From a virus, in the IMG/VR virus record IMGVR_UViG_3300025102_000149, positions 1-31,714 of that record: 31,714 nt of DNA. One strand, 5' to 3'. Positions 24,401 to 31,714 of the stretch are shown here, piece by piece. How positions within the stretch are numbered: position 1 is the first letter of the stretch; each line of letters opens with the position of its first letter. The position numbers and the translations under genes are program-made. Under the pieces are notes generated by a model. That model saw only the letters and a list, made by a program, of their open reading frames with translations, had not been told where the DNA came from and ran no database searches.

Positions 24401-27400
24401 TTTATGTACCGCCTGGACCATTCTTGGGTAAACCCCCACTTCTACTCTTAGGTTTGGTGAATTAGCTACGATAAAATTACTTGTCCCTACCGGGTAGTTT
24501 TGGTATTGGTACGCTAGACCGTTAACATCGTCGGTATAAATGTAATCTGGTCCTGTACCTCCTTGTGATGGTATATTACCAACATTTCCCCAAATATCCG
24601 TTAAAGGGTCTGTACCAGTATCTATTCTCGTACTATGTCTCCACCAGATAGACCCTATTTTTAATACTAAAGCTAAAGGTAGGGTGTGGTGTGAAGCTAA
24701 TTCTTTAATTAAGGAACAAGTATACCCACCATATTGGTTTTTATTATCAAAACTTTCTATTATTTTTTCTAATGGTGATGTTAGTGGAAGTGAATTTAAA
24801 AATAGATATAAAGGTAATTCGTAATTATCTGTGTCACCAGCTACAATTAGTGAGTTAGCGAAATAAGGTGTGTTCATCATAGAGACAACCGTTTCTTCCT
24901 CTACATCAACCCCATCTAGTAATTGTTGTCTTAGTATATCTTCTATTTTTGGTTGGTATACATTTATAGACCATTGTTCAGTATTGTCTGGGTTTACATT
25001 AGGTAGTATTCCTTGTAATGTCTCATTTTCTTCTTTTAATGAAATAACTGATTGTGCGTTTCTATCCCAGTTTAAATTACTAAAAAAATATTTAGGATTA
25101 GCTGTTGAATAACATTTGGAGTCCGCGTTGATTGTTAATTTACTAATATCATGTAGACCTATATTAGTTAGTGCATTACCGTTAGCCATGTTTTCTTTTA
25201 ACCATGCTTGGTTGGTTGTAAAGTTAAATGGTAGGTTTGAGAATACTCCATCTAATTTGTCAGATATAGGGATGTTTAAAACCTTAGCAAATGTTTCATC
25301 TTTTGCGGTGGAAACAAAAAGTAAATTTTCAGGAAAAACACCAAAATTAGTGCCTATTATATTATTACCAACAATAGGTCTATTATTTATAGTACCTGTA
25401 TTGATTCCACCTAACTGAAAGTTTACCCATTTATTTTCAGTATCAATTTTTAATTTTTCTAATATATCGGTATACGTTTTACCAGAGCCTTCATTAAAAA
25501 ATTGTTGTAATTCACTATCTAAAGCTAGTGCCATAGAAAAGTTTTTAGCCTCATATTTCGCTAATTCTAATGTAGCGTCTTTAATACGTGATTGTGGTGA
25601 TAAGGTATTTAAATAAGAATATGAAAGATTATATGACAAATCATTAGCTCTATCTATAAGTTCCCATAAATTTACATTTGCTGTACTAATTTCATTACCA
25701 TATGGGACATTTGTAAATGGAAATTCTCTTACTGATAATGGTATATAATTTAAAACTTCACTTTCATTTGTATAAGCGGTATCTAAATCCGTTACTCTAA
25801 AATTTATAGTTCTAGCATATTCTTCTACAAAATATACTTCAGGCCATAAGACAATATCTTGTGCGTTAGTGGTGGAAAGATTTGAGGTTGAGCCTAGGTA
25901 AGATAACTCGTATTGTGTTTGGCCGTCCACTTCTTTTTCTAAATAATATTCGGGCCATGGATATACGTCGGTTTCACCAGGTTTAATATCTATAGTACCA
26001 CTTACAGCTTCCAATCTTTTAGATTCATTTCTTTTTTCGTAAGCTTCTCTATGAACTTTATCTAGTAATAATAGATAGGTATCTGCACCCGCTATTATCA
26101 CACTCATTAAATTTCTTATTGTGGGTTTAAACCCTAAAGTTTGTATAAAAATTGTATTTAACTTTGATGTTGCTTCTTCTTGTAGTGCATTGAATTTATC
26201 TTCAAATTCTTTTTGTAGTTTTTTCCATTCGAATAAAAATGTTTTAGGTTGTGTGTCTAGGACATACCACCCTTCCTGTGAAATTTCATCAGTGTATTGG
26301 TCTGCTCTTTGGTCTTCTACTCTAAACCTTTCGTGTACATCTATACTTGCTACTCCACCAGAACCAAAAGTGAAATTATCTTCTAAACTTTTTACAAAAC
26401 CTTCAAAACGTTTTTTTAATCTTTCTTCAGAAATAGTAATATATTCCTCACTATCTACATTTATTCTCCTTGCTAAAGCTACTTTAGTATCCCCAGTTCC
26501 GGTACCTTCGACCGACCAAGTTTTTTGTAATGAATCATCTAAATATGTATTTTTCCAACCTTTAGCTCCGAATATAGATTGATAGAATAGGTTTAATGTA
26601 TCACTATATTTTTTCTTATCATCTAAAAATCTTAGGTCTACTTTGGAAAAGTTTTCTGATAGTTCTTTTTCAAAATTTTTAATTTTTTCTATGAGTTCCC
26701 AGATAGTTAAGTGAGGCATATTTTTAGGAATCAGTAGTCTATCTTTATATCTTTTATATATACTATCCATTACCTGTCTACCAATCCCACTATTAGCATT
26801 TACACTTTCTAGATAACTTGTATCTCCTTCTGCAGAATCTTTAAATATTTCTTGTTGTTGTTCTACAGTTAATTTATTACCTTCCACATCTACTACAGGG
26901 TACATATACGGAGCCACCATACATTCTTGCATAGTAATATCTCTTAAAATTGCTATGTGGTTACCAATAAAATCACACTGGACTAAATAATCACCGGTAG
27001 ACGGTTCAAATCTTGCGTTAAATTTTAGAAGAGCTAATCTATATTGTACCGCTTTACCATAATAACCTTTAAGTGTTAACTCAAATTGAGGGTAGGGTAA
27101 ATGAAAGAAGGCTGTGTAAGGTGTGTTTACGTCACCTTGTGAAAATAAAGTTTCACCCCTAATATCTGTAAAATTTATACTGACCATAGGTGTAAAATCT
27201 GCACCAAATTTTATAGAAATACTATTCATTCCAAATCCTTGGAAGTCTAAGGAGTTTTCTATTTTTTTAGTAAACTCGCCAGTTTGTTGGAAATTTTCGG
27301 TTGGGACTTGGGTTTGTTTGTTAATACTAGAGTCGGTAAACACATCGGTCCAATCAGTATCAAAATGTGTTTTGTTTTGTGGGTTTAAAAAGTCTATAGC

Positions 27401-27613
27401 TCCATCAAATAAATCTACAACTACTTCTGCTGACCCACCCACAACTAATTTACTTCTAGGTACTAATCTTGCTTTTAAATTAGCGTATATAATAAGATTC
27501 TCGTGGTCTACCAATCTTTCTTGTTGATTCCCGTTATCGTCTTCTATTGAGTTTGGGTCTACTAGGACAAGATTATTAGCCACAGGATTAACAAAAATAT
27601 CACCCTTTGCCAT
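21494..27613 (-). CDS. Giant baseplate hub protein with C-terminal M23 peptidase domain
   Basis: A 2039-aa protein. The N-terminal section contains FELTLKGYYGKAVQYRLALL and FIGNHIAILRDI, like hub or tube-initiator proteins of large phages. A long middle of no recognised family follows. At about 1749-1800 a gp27/late-control-D-like segment is visible (CNVTCMGNMLIQPTVYFQL, then YLITSVEHNVTPND). The C-terminus is an M23 metallopeptidase fold with zinc ligands H1899 and D1903 (HQGLD) and H2011 in HLH (H2009-H2011). N1976 in YANL replaces the usual catalytic His of YxHL. It therefore resembles a fused gp27 plus cell-wall hydrolase, acting at the tail tip during peptidoglycan penetration. Its start (MAKGD) overlaps the gp53-like gene by 14 nt. 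Hub role is inferred from domains and neighbours. Confidence 0.82.
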   Translation of the reverse strand: MAKGDIFVNPVANNLVLVDPNSIEDDNGNQQERLVDHENLIIYANLKARLVPRSKLVVGGSAEVVVDLFDGAIDFLNPQNKTHFDTDWTDVFTDSSINKQTQVPTENFQQTGEFTKKIENSLDFQGFGMNSISIKFGADFTPMVSINFTDIRGETLFSQGDVNTPYTAFFHLPYPQFELTLKGYYGKAVQYRLALLKFNARFEPSTGDYLVQCDFIGNHIAILRDITMQECMVAPYMYPVVDVEGNKLTVEQQQEIFKDSAEGDTSYLESVNANSGIGRQVMDSIYKRYKDRLLIPKNMPHLTIWELIEKIKNFEKELSENFSKVDLRFLDDKKKYSDTLNLFYQSIFGAKGWKNTYLDDSLQKTWSVEGTGTGDTKVALARRINVDSEEYITISEERLKKRFEGFVKSLEDNFTFGSGGVASIDVHERFRVEDQRADQYTDEISQEGWYVLDTQPKTFLFEWKKLQKEFEDKFNALQEEATSKLNTIFIQTLGFKPTIRNLMSVIIAGADTYLLLLDKVHREAYEKRNESKRLEAVSGTIDIKPGETDVYPWPEYYLEKEVDGQTQYELSYLGSTSNLSTTNAQDIVLWPEVYFVEEYARTINFRVTDLDTAYTNESEVLNYIPLSVREFPFTNVPYGNEISTANVNLWELIDRANDLSYNLSYSYLNTLSPQSRIKDATLELAKYEAKNFSMALALDSELQQFFNEGSGKTYTDILEKLKIDTENKWVNFQLGGINTGTINNRPIVGNNIIGTNFGVFPENLLFVSTAKDETFAKVLNIPISDKLDGVFSNLPFNFTTNQAWLKENMANGNALTNIGLHDISKLTINADSKCYSTANPKYFFSNLNWDRNAQSVISLKEENETLQGILPNVNPDNTEQWSINVYQPKIEDILRQQLLDGVDVEEETVVSMMNTPYFANSLIVAGDTDNYELPLYLFLNSLPLTSPLEKIIESFDNKNQYGGYTCSLIKELASHHTLPLALVLKIGSIWWRHSTRIDTGTDPLTDIWGNVGNIPSQGGTGPDYIYTDDVNGLAYQYQNYPVGTSNFIVANSPNLRVEVGVYPRMVQAVHKIVTGKEILTTPGNIVDQNLLNNFIVPPSFTPETNLTFTGNNIDVKFWSSWMDSANVGALGLESTNQEIPSNYYILYPSTGGLVQSDIQSQTTTFIGNNNLHNGNVRSLWAGAGYGYFEANNSIPPPLHYHKKINKSKDEQDAWQLLENAQDYTSAEGLMSVFPTQVLNAFMEIFKNFASSTNPDTSVINGQYKSFKQLLQKLFYVDKIDLSTAPDEPLTKKLAKAQYENFVNYVSTFLNQNVLYKQGSASGLDIVSNYEGGEISTLQLMKSLILGDTKGEEITLEGVTFKNDNRPGPYTDNLPPDVAIGVFTGTILYQFFQQWIGSVDLDSLGSTNSFVYEFFKSQNIEANPATIEGFAPLIKHYRLYRVNGGTTGGFKEHIKNIIEKFENNNVTDFINEVVRELKKVDAADVILENTRDDVRPDIVADNLKLELYQVFKTMNDKWISGDSDTLPPAKTLFEQFLFLDRTNADIGDEAILDIFLFQQLDNPFNNNAEVGTSQSLADFISYILSKNFFNFLPLPSYVNFYGVGKDGGGATNQGNTMFGTFLEVDYQDSAPTFLCQYIGPPSTKLNIKTETNRFPNDSFNMGGVANNPLATRPLPQAGTEHKSNNVMAFAVDFGVPNQNIFESVSLDQAEYKDTSEGFRVIEDLGKQASGREISTNAINLFNLYKTRSYKCNVTCMGNMLIQPTVYFQLRYLPMFNGPYLITSVEHNVTPNDIKTSFSGIRIPIPSLPKVTDLVMKIQENLLSKISEEIEIEPVEQVRLDPFDLTEEQKALVEGENGYYNNDVTLSDIPFNFQPPTNMDMVDTPSPTDDNSQEGTTNRIHQGLDLTPKTEFQNEPISIFASFTGIVTKVVRGCVIGNTSCGDGYGNHIVIARQTVNLGDSNYLTEGTVHQYQTIYANLKEISSQWNEGDTVQIGAVLGILGNTGSSTAPHLHYEVNRLVVNNDKQIVKEIINPLNLIQEE

Positions 27614-27920
27614 AATATAAAAAATGTTTATCTAATTCAGTTTTATAACTTTCTAATGAGGACCTTAAAGGAAAAGGTACCCTTAATATACTACCATCAG
27701 GAATAGACCATTCATTTTCTCCATAACCTGGATTAGCCTGTAAAATTAACCATCCAAAATATGGAGTGTTATAGAATTGTTGTGAAATTTTATCGGTTCT
27801 ACTTTTACCTACCTTATACGTCACAAATCTATCTGTACTTTTAGGTGGTAATTTTATACCTGGTACGTTTTTTAACTCACCATTAACCAAAAATTCTTTA
27901 TATCTATTATAATATATCAT
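27600..27920 (-). CDS. gp53-like baseplate wedge protein with LysM-like domain
   Basis: A 106-aa protein. Residues about 35-85 look like the LysM-like core of T4 gp53: YKVGKSRTDKISQQFYN, then PYFGWLILQANPG, then IPDGSILRVPFP. In T4, gp53 joins neighbouring wedges around the hub; here it is much shorter than T4 gp53 (196 aa), keeping mainly the LysM core. It lies 1 nt after the 372-aa gene and overlaps the giant hub gene by 14 nt, a fitting place for a wedge/hub connector. Tail LysM proteins that clip the tube (gpX/CIS type) are the alternative. Confidence 0.82.
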   Translation of the reverse strand: MIYYNRYKEFLVNGELKNVPGIKLPPKSTDRFVTYKVGKSRTDKISQQFYNTPYFGWLILQANPGYGENEWSIPDGSILRVPFPLRSSLESYKTELDKHFLYYGKG

Positions 27921-27921
27921 A

Positions 27922-29040
27922 TTAAGTTATTGTAATATTAGAAATTATTTTTTTATTGTAACTATTATATACGGTTCCAAGTGCTCTATCTTTAAAAAAT
28001 TCCGCAACATATGGTATTTCACCATCGTGTTGGTTGAATTTTACTTCATATTTTCTTTGTGCAGCATTAAATTTTTTAATATTTTTTAGTCGTAGTTGTA
28101 CCGGGCTCTTATCAAAATAATTTTTATACTTTTTTATTTCATAATTAAAGTACTGAGAAACCCTATCTAATAGTTTTCTACTGTAGTCGTGTACTATCGT
28201 ACTACTAATACCATCTTCATTACTAGTTTTAGCTCTGGTTAATTTTTTAAATAAACTATCTGATTTATAAAGAATTAATTTTTTAGCCTCGTTTTTATAA
28301 CTTAAGTCATCTATTTTAGTCATAACTTTTTCATCATAAACTAAATTAGAGAAAAATAAGTATTGATTAGGAGAGATAACTCTATTTGGGTAATCGTAAT
28401 TTACCACATCTTCCCAAGTGCTTACAAAATTTTCTATAACACTAAATCTACTTTTAACATCGGCAGTAAGAGCAGTTAAACTATTAGTTTGTGTATCTGA
28501 AGTTAAATTTAAACTAATTAATATTCCCTGACTTCTACCACTCATAAAACCATCGTATTCATTATCAACCAGATTTAATCTATCTGTAGCTCTACCTAAT
28601 TCAACCAAATATTGACGTAAAGTAAAAATAGTTTTAGTACTTTCTATTCTAGTTTTAGACCATTGTGTTTCTAATTCATCTAATAACGTTTTTTTAATAT
28701 ATTCTTTATCTTGGATACTTGCACTATTAGGTAAGAGTGTCTGGAAGTCCGACGTACCACCAGAAATTTCTAATTTTAAGTTTTCATAATATTCATCATA
28801 TCTACTTAAAAATCCGTTTGGTATCCCTACGATATCTAAACTATTGTTCACCACAAAACCACCATAATATTTTGTGTATTTATACATTTCTTCTACTACC
28901 CCATGATTAAAAGTTAAATATAAATTACTTATTTCACCGTAACTGGTGTCAAAATAAGTTTTACACTCATCAATAAAAGTATTATACAAACCTTTATAGT
29001 CAGTTGTACCGGAAATTAATGTTTTAAAGTTTGTACCCAT
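27922..29040 (-). CDS. Hypothetical baseplate-locus protein (372 aa)
   Basis: No family recognised. It is largely helical with many Tyr, Lys and Asp residues (DECKTYFDTSYGEISNLYLT; RKLLDRVSQYFNYEIKKYK), has a single Cys and no membrane segment. It starts 2 nt after the stop of the large upstream structural gene and ends 1 nt before the LysM/gp53-like gene, so all three are probably made together. A tail-tube cap, baseplate hub cap or wedge part is plausible from position only. Confidence 0.75.
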   Translation of the reverse strand: MGTNFKTLISGTTDYKGLYNTFIDECKTYFDTSYGEISNLYLTFNHGVVEEMYKYTKYYGGFVVNNSLDIVGIPNGFLSRYDEYYENLKLEISGGTSDFQTLLPNSASIQDKEYIKKTLLDELETQWSKTRIESTKTIFTLRQYLVELGRATDRLNLVDNEYDGFMSGRSQGILISLNLTSDTQTNSLTALTADVKSRFSVIENFVSTWEDVVNYDYPNRVISPNQYLFFSNLVYDEKVMTKIDDLSYKNEAKKLILYKSDSLFKKLTRAKTSNEDGISSTIVHDYSRKLLDRVSQYFNYEIKKYKNYFDKSPVQLRLKNIKKFNAAQRKYEVKFNQHDGEIPYVAEFFKDRALGTVYNSYNKKIISNITIT

Positions 29041-29042
29041 AA

Positions 29043-31714
29043 TTAAGTTATATCTGCTGGTATTTCAGTATTAGTGCTAGCGTCTGTTATCACATCAGTC
29101 TCTCCAGCAATATTATTAACGGGTCCTGATATACCACTAATATTTTCTGGTTGGTATATGTAACTGTTGGTTTGTGTGTTTAAAGCCCATATAGGTGTAG
29201 ATACTGGCCCTAGATTAAGTTGTGTACCGTCAGGTCCTATACTAGTGGATTGTGCAACCGTACCTGAACCACCATCATCAGTGGTATTTGTATTAGTTGA
29301 GGTATTGTTTGTAGAAGTACTATTAGAATTGTTAGCTTCTAACTCTGATGGTTCTTCGGTGGTTACGACTTCTGGTTCTGGTGGTGAGATAGTGGATATA
29401 GACCTATCATCATAAACTTCTGTATTACCAAAGAAGTTAAATGATAAAGCATTTTGTAATCTACTTACAGGTTCTTTTAATCCTTGACCACCTATAAATT
29501 TAAAGTTTAATTGTACAGAAGCTATCATTGGTTGTAACCCTATACCTTCTGGGTTAATATCTAATAAATTTTCATCATAACTTAAAGAAACCGAATCTAT
29601 AATAATTTTAGAATGGTAAAAATCACCTACTCTTAACACACATACTGGTGGTGGTCCAAAAGCTGTATTATCTACATCTAATTGTTGTTTACCATCTGCA
29701 GTAACTGTAGGTATAGTTCTTCCGGGTCTTACACATTGATTTAAAAAAGTTAATCTACTATTTAAACCTTCTGGTGTCATAGAGTGAAATGTTGGATTAA
29801 AAAATCTTAAGGTTTGTCTTAAAGAATTATAGACTAAGGGGTCACTTTCTTTTAAAGCCTGGAAGTAGTAGGCTTCATTTAACATAACTTTTCTAATAAT
29901 TGTTTTAATGTTAGTTTCTACTTCACTAGAACTACTGATTGGTTCAGATTGATTATTTGGTGTACCTTGTTCCACATTTTCAATAGTGGTCGCGTTTGAC
30001 TCTGCATTTTCTGTATTACCTATTATTATCTCTTCACCTTCTTCTAAACTACCAACTATTATTTCTTCCTCGTTGTTGTTATTTGCTATAGTAGTTGTAG
30101 CGTCTGTATTATATTGGTCTGTAACATCCGTTAAAGCTTGTTGTACTTGGTTTGCTGTACTCATAGGTACATTAGGAAATTTTTTAGCTAACTCATATAA
30201 ATCATATTTTTTACACCCCGCCATAAATGATTCTATTAGAACATCAGCACTCCTATCAAATAAAAACGGTGTTTCTGTTTGTATAATAGCGTTAAGTATG
30301 GATGGGTGGTCCACCACAATTTTAAAACCTAAAGTACCAATTCTATCTGTAGAGTTGTAAGTATATATAGGTTCAGTTCTGCCAATAAACTTTGTTGAAT
30401 TCCAATCCGCAGCGGACGTATCTGTAGTTTGTAAATCATAAGGTGGGAACCACATTATTCTACCACCATTAGGTCCTTTTTCACAAGGTGGTAAATCTTG
30501 CAATTCAGGTTGATTTCTCCAAGCTAAATTTTCTATAGAGAACATATATTTTTTAACTGATTCACCTGTAGGCATCGTAGTACTATTATCCCCATAGGTA
30601 GGTGCTATATTTAAATTAAATGTATTATCAATAACAGAGTTTTTTCCTGTATCCCATTGTAGACCATCTACTTTTTGTAAATTCATGTAGGTGTTAAATG
30701 GTCTATCTTTAGTCCATATTCTACAATATTCAGTACAATTCCAAGCTACATCTCCAGGTCCTGACCAATTGGTAACTCTAGAACCTTTGGATATTGTTTT
30801 ATATCCGTCATGGAAAATTTTAGAAGTTTGGTCAATCGCGTGACCAGCGTGTTGCCTTCTTGCTTTTCCAAAACCAGGAGCAGAATTTATTAGTCTTTGT
30901 GTTTCATCTAATATAGTCCCTCTTTTAAGTGGTATAAATGAAGACCTAGTAGAGTAAAAACTTGGGGGTGCGGTTGTGTCCGCTAAAGATTTATTACCAA
31001 ACCATGTAAACCCACCTTCTAGACCGCCACCGTCTATATGAGCTTCACCTTGTGGACCTATCTTATACCATGTCCATAGGGAACGACCATCTACAGTTTC
31101 AAAAGATTTAGCTACTTCTGAAGGACCATATACCAACGCTTTTTTACTTCTATCAAATTTATCAAGTGGTATAGCATCAAAAGGTGATTGCCAATTATTA
31201 GGGTCGTTATCTCTACTACCTAAATAGTAATATGGTGTTGGTGATTGTACTAAACCAGTATTAGAAACTTGTGTATAATCTGGTCTAAAAATATTATAAG
31301 TTAGACTTTCAAAAAGATAGGACCTTTGTTCTTCGCCTAAATACTGTATAAAAACATCAGAAGATACTGGTAGTGTTGTGGGGGTATTAGGTAGTTGATT
31401 ACCTACATTTAAAGCTGTTACAAATGAATTTAATAAAGCTGTAATCTGTCCACTTACAGTATTTTGGTCTATTTGATTTTCAATTAGTGAGTTTATACTC
31501 GGTGGGGAAACTTGTTTAAAAAATATACCAGGTATATCAGATTCAGGGGTATAAGCTCCTTCTAACCTAGATAAATATGTGTCTTTTTCACCCACTAATT
31601 CTCCTGGTGGAGAGGTAATATTAATATTAGCTGAACCACCATCACTTATATCAAACAAAAATTGTGCTTGGTTAAATGCAAGATTGTCTTTAAGATAAGG
31701 GAAAGATGATTTTA
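29043..31714 (-). CDS. Large baseplate/tube-initiator-like structural protein (5' end beyond the right edge)
   Basis: The frame stays open to the right edge. Codons before position 31658 read FPYLKDNLAFNQAQFLFDIS, so the TTG at 31658 is an internal Leu codon and the true start lies outside the window. About 890 residues are visible. Motifs near the C-terminus, LRVGDFYHSKIIIDSVSLSY, then EGIGLQPMIASVQLNFKFIG, resemble tail-tube initiator or hub-associated proteins of contractile phages. A preceding RIGTLGFKIVVDHPSI fits the same type. There are two low-complexity linkers, one Glu/Ile/Gly-rich and one Asn/Ser/Thr-rich with many NTST units. The 372-aa gene follows after 2 nt. Family placement is by resemblance, not a named domain. 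Confidence 0.78.
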   Translation of the reverse strand, partial: KSSFPYLKDNLAFNQAQFLFDISDGGSANINITSPPGELVGEKDTYLSRLEGAYTPESDIPGIFFKQVSPPSINSLIENQIDQNTVSGQITALLNSFVTALNVGNQLPNTPTTLPVSSDVFIQYLGEEQRSYLFESLTYNIFRPDYTQVSNTGLVQSPTPYYYLGSRDNDPNNWQSPFDAIPLDKFDRSKKALVYGPSEVAKSFETVDGRSLWTWYKIGPQGEAHIDGGGLEGGFTWFGNKSLADTTAPPSFYSTRSSFIPLKRGTILDETQRLINSAPGFGKARRQHAGHAIDQTSKIFHDGYKTISKGSRVTNWSGPGDVAWNCTEYCRIWTKDRPFNTYMNLQKVDGLQWDTGKNSVIDNTFNLNIAPTYGDNSTTMPTGESVKKYMFSIENLAWRNQPELQDLPPCEKGPNGGRIMWFPPYDLQTTDTSAADWNSTKFIGRTEPIYTYNSTDRIGTLGFKIVVDHPSILNAIIQTETPFLFDRSADVLIESFMAGCKKYDLYELAKKFPNVPMSTANQVQQALTDVTDQYNTDATTTIANNNNEEEIIVGSLEEGEEIIIGNTENAESNATTIENVEQGTPNNQSEPISSSSEVETNIKTIIRKVMLNEAYYFQALKESDPLVYNSLRQTLRFFNPTFHSMTPEGLNSRLTFLNQCVRPGRTIPTVTADGKQQLDVDNTAFGPPPVCVLRVGDFYHSKIIIDSVSLSYDENLLDINPEGIGLQPMIASVQLNFKFIGGQGLKEPVSRLQNALSFNFFGNTEVYDDRSISTISPPEPEVVTTEEPSELEANNSNSTSTNNTSTNTNTTDDGGSGTVAQSTSIGPDGTQLNLGPVSTPIWALNTQTNSYIYQPENISGISGPVNNIAGETDVITDASTNTEIPADIT

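Noticed and set aside
26121-26582. 153-aa open frame on the plus strand (similar cases at 27123-27527, 29986-30360 and 3006-3326)
   Set aside because: Antisense frames of long real genes; low-information Ser/Leu/Phe-rich sequence and no start-site context.
31656-31658. TTG as the start codon of the rightmost gene
   Set aside because: The same frame continues without a stop to the window edge and encodes plausible protein (FPYLKDNLAFNQAQF), so this TTG is an internal Leu codon and the gene is 5'-truncated.
1-31714. tRNA genes, CRISPR array, integrase or insertion sequence
   Set aside because: No cloverleaf-like sequence, regularly spaced direct repeats, recombinase motifs or terminal inverted repeats with a transposase were found while reading both strands.

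Overview
The window is part of the genome of a large contractile-tailed (myovirus-type, distantly T4-like) bacteriophage. Every convincing gene lies on the minus strand, packed with overlaps of 1-44 nt or gaps of a few nt, so transcription runs from the right edge to the left edge. Recognisable parts include a gp53-like LysM wedge protein, a giant tail hub with a C-terminal M23 peptidase domain, gp25-like and gp6/baseplate-J-like wedge proteins, a gp32-like single-strand binding protein, a UvsX/RecA recombinase, a FEN-type 5' nuclease and a DnaB/gp41-like helicase. The DNA is AT-rich. A Bacteroidota-type promoter (TTG, 19 nt, TATTTTTA), generally absent Shine-Dalgarno sequences, a DUF5522-like protein and marine-flavobacterial CxDPxAxNY repeats suggest a Bacteroidota (probably marine Flavobacteriia) host. 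The host assignment is inference.

Layout in transcription order. Module 1 (right edge to about 20473) holds baseplate hub and tube-initiation genes: a large protein cut by the right edge, a 372-aa unknown, the LysM/gp53-like protein, the 2039-aa hub, and two small unknowns (78 aa, and a 246-aa acidic coiled-coil protein). It ends at a clear intrinsic terminator at 20424-20449. Module 2 (20328 to about 12600) starts from its own promoter. It holds the single-strand binding protein, recombinase, SlyD-like FKBP prolyl isomerase, 5' nuclease, an unknown 143-aa protein, replicative helicase, a class II (cobalamin-dependent) ribonucleotide reductase, two small cysteine-rich metal-binding-type proteins and a 66-aa unknown. 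Module 3 (12585 to the left edge) holds the baseplate wedge and host-contact genes: gp25-like, gp6-like, an 1121-aa protein with four hydrophobic segments, two unknown structural proteins (598 and 295 aa), a 1253-aa cysteine-rich modular adhesin, and the 5' end of another probable adhesin.

How it fits together: module 2 makes dNTPs and replicates and recombines the genome. Modules 1 and 3 build the baseplate from hub to wedge to receptor-binding periphery. The replication cassette sits between two halves of the baseplate locus, and no terminator was seen between it and the wedge genes, so the wedge genes may be partly transcribed by read-through or from small local promoters.

No tRNA, rRNA, CRISPR array, transposon or integrase was found. 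The most interesting points are the adhesin architecture, the membrane-segment protein in the gp7 position, the substituted histidine in the hub M23 domain, the phage SlyD-like FKBP, and the class II reductase followed by two cysteine-rich mini-proteins.
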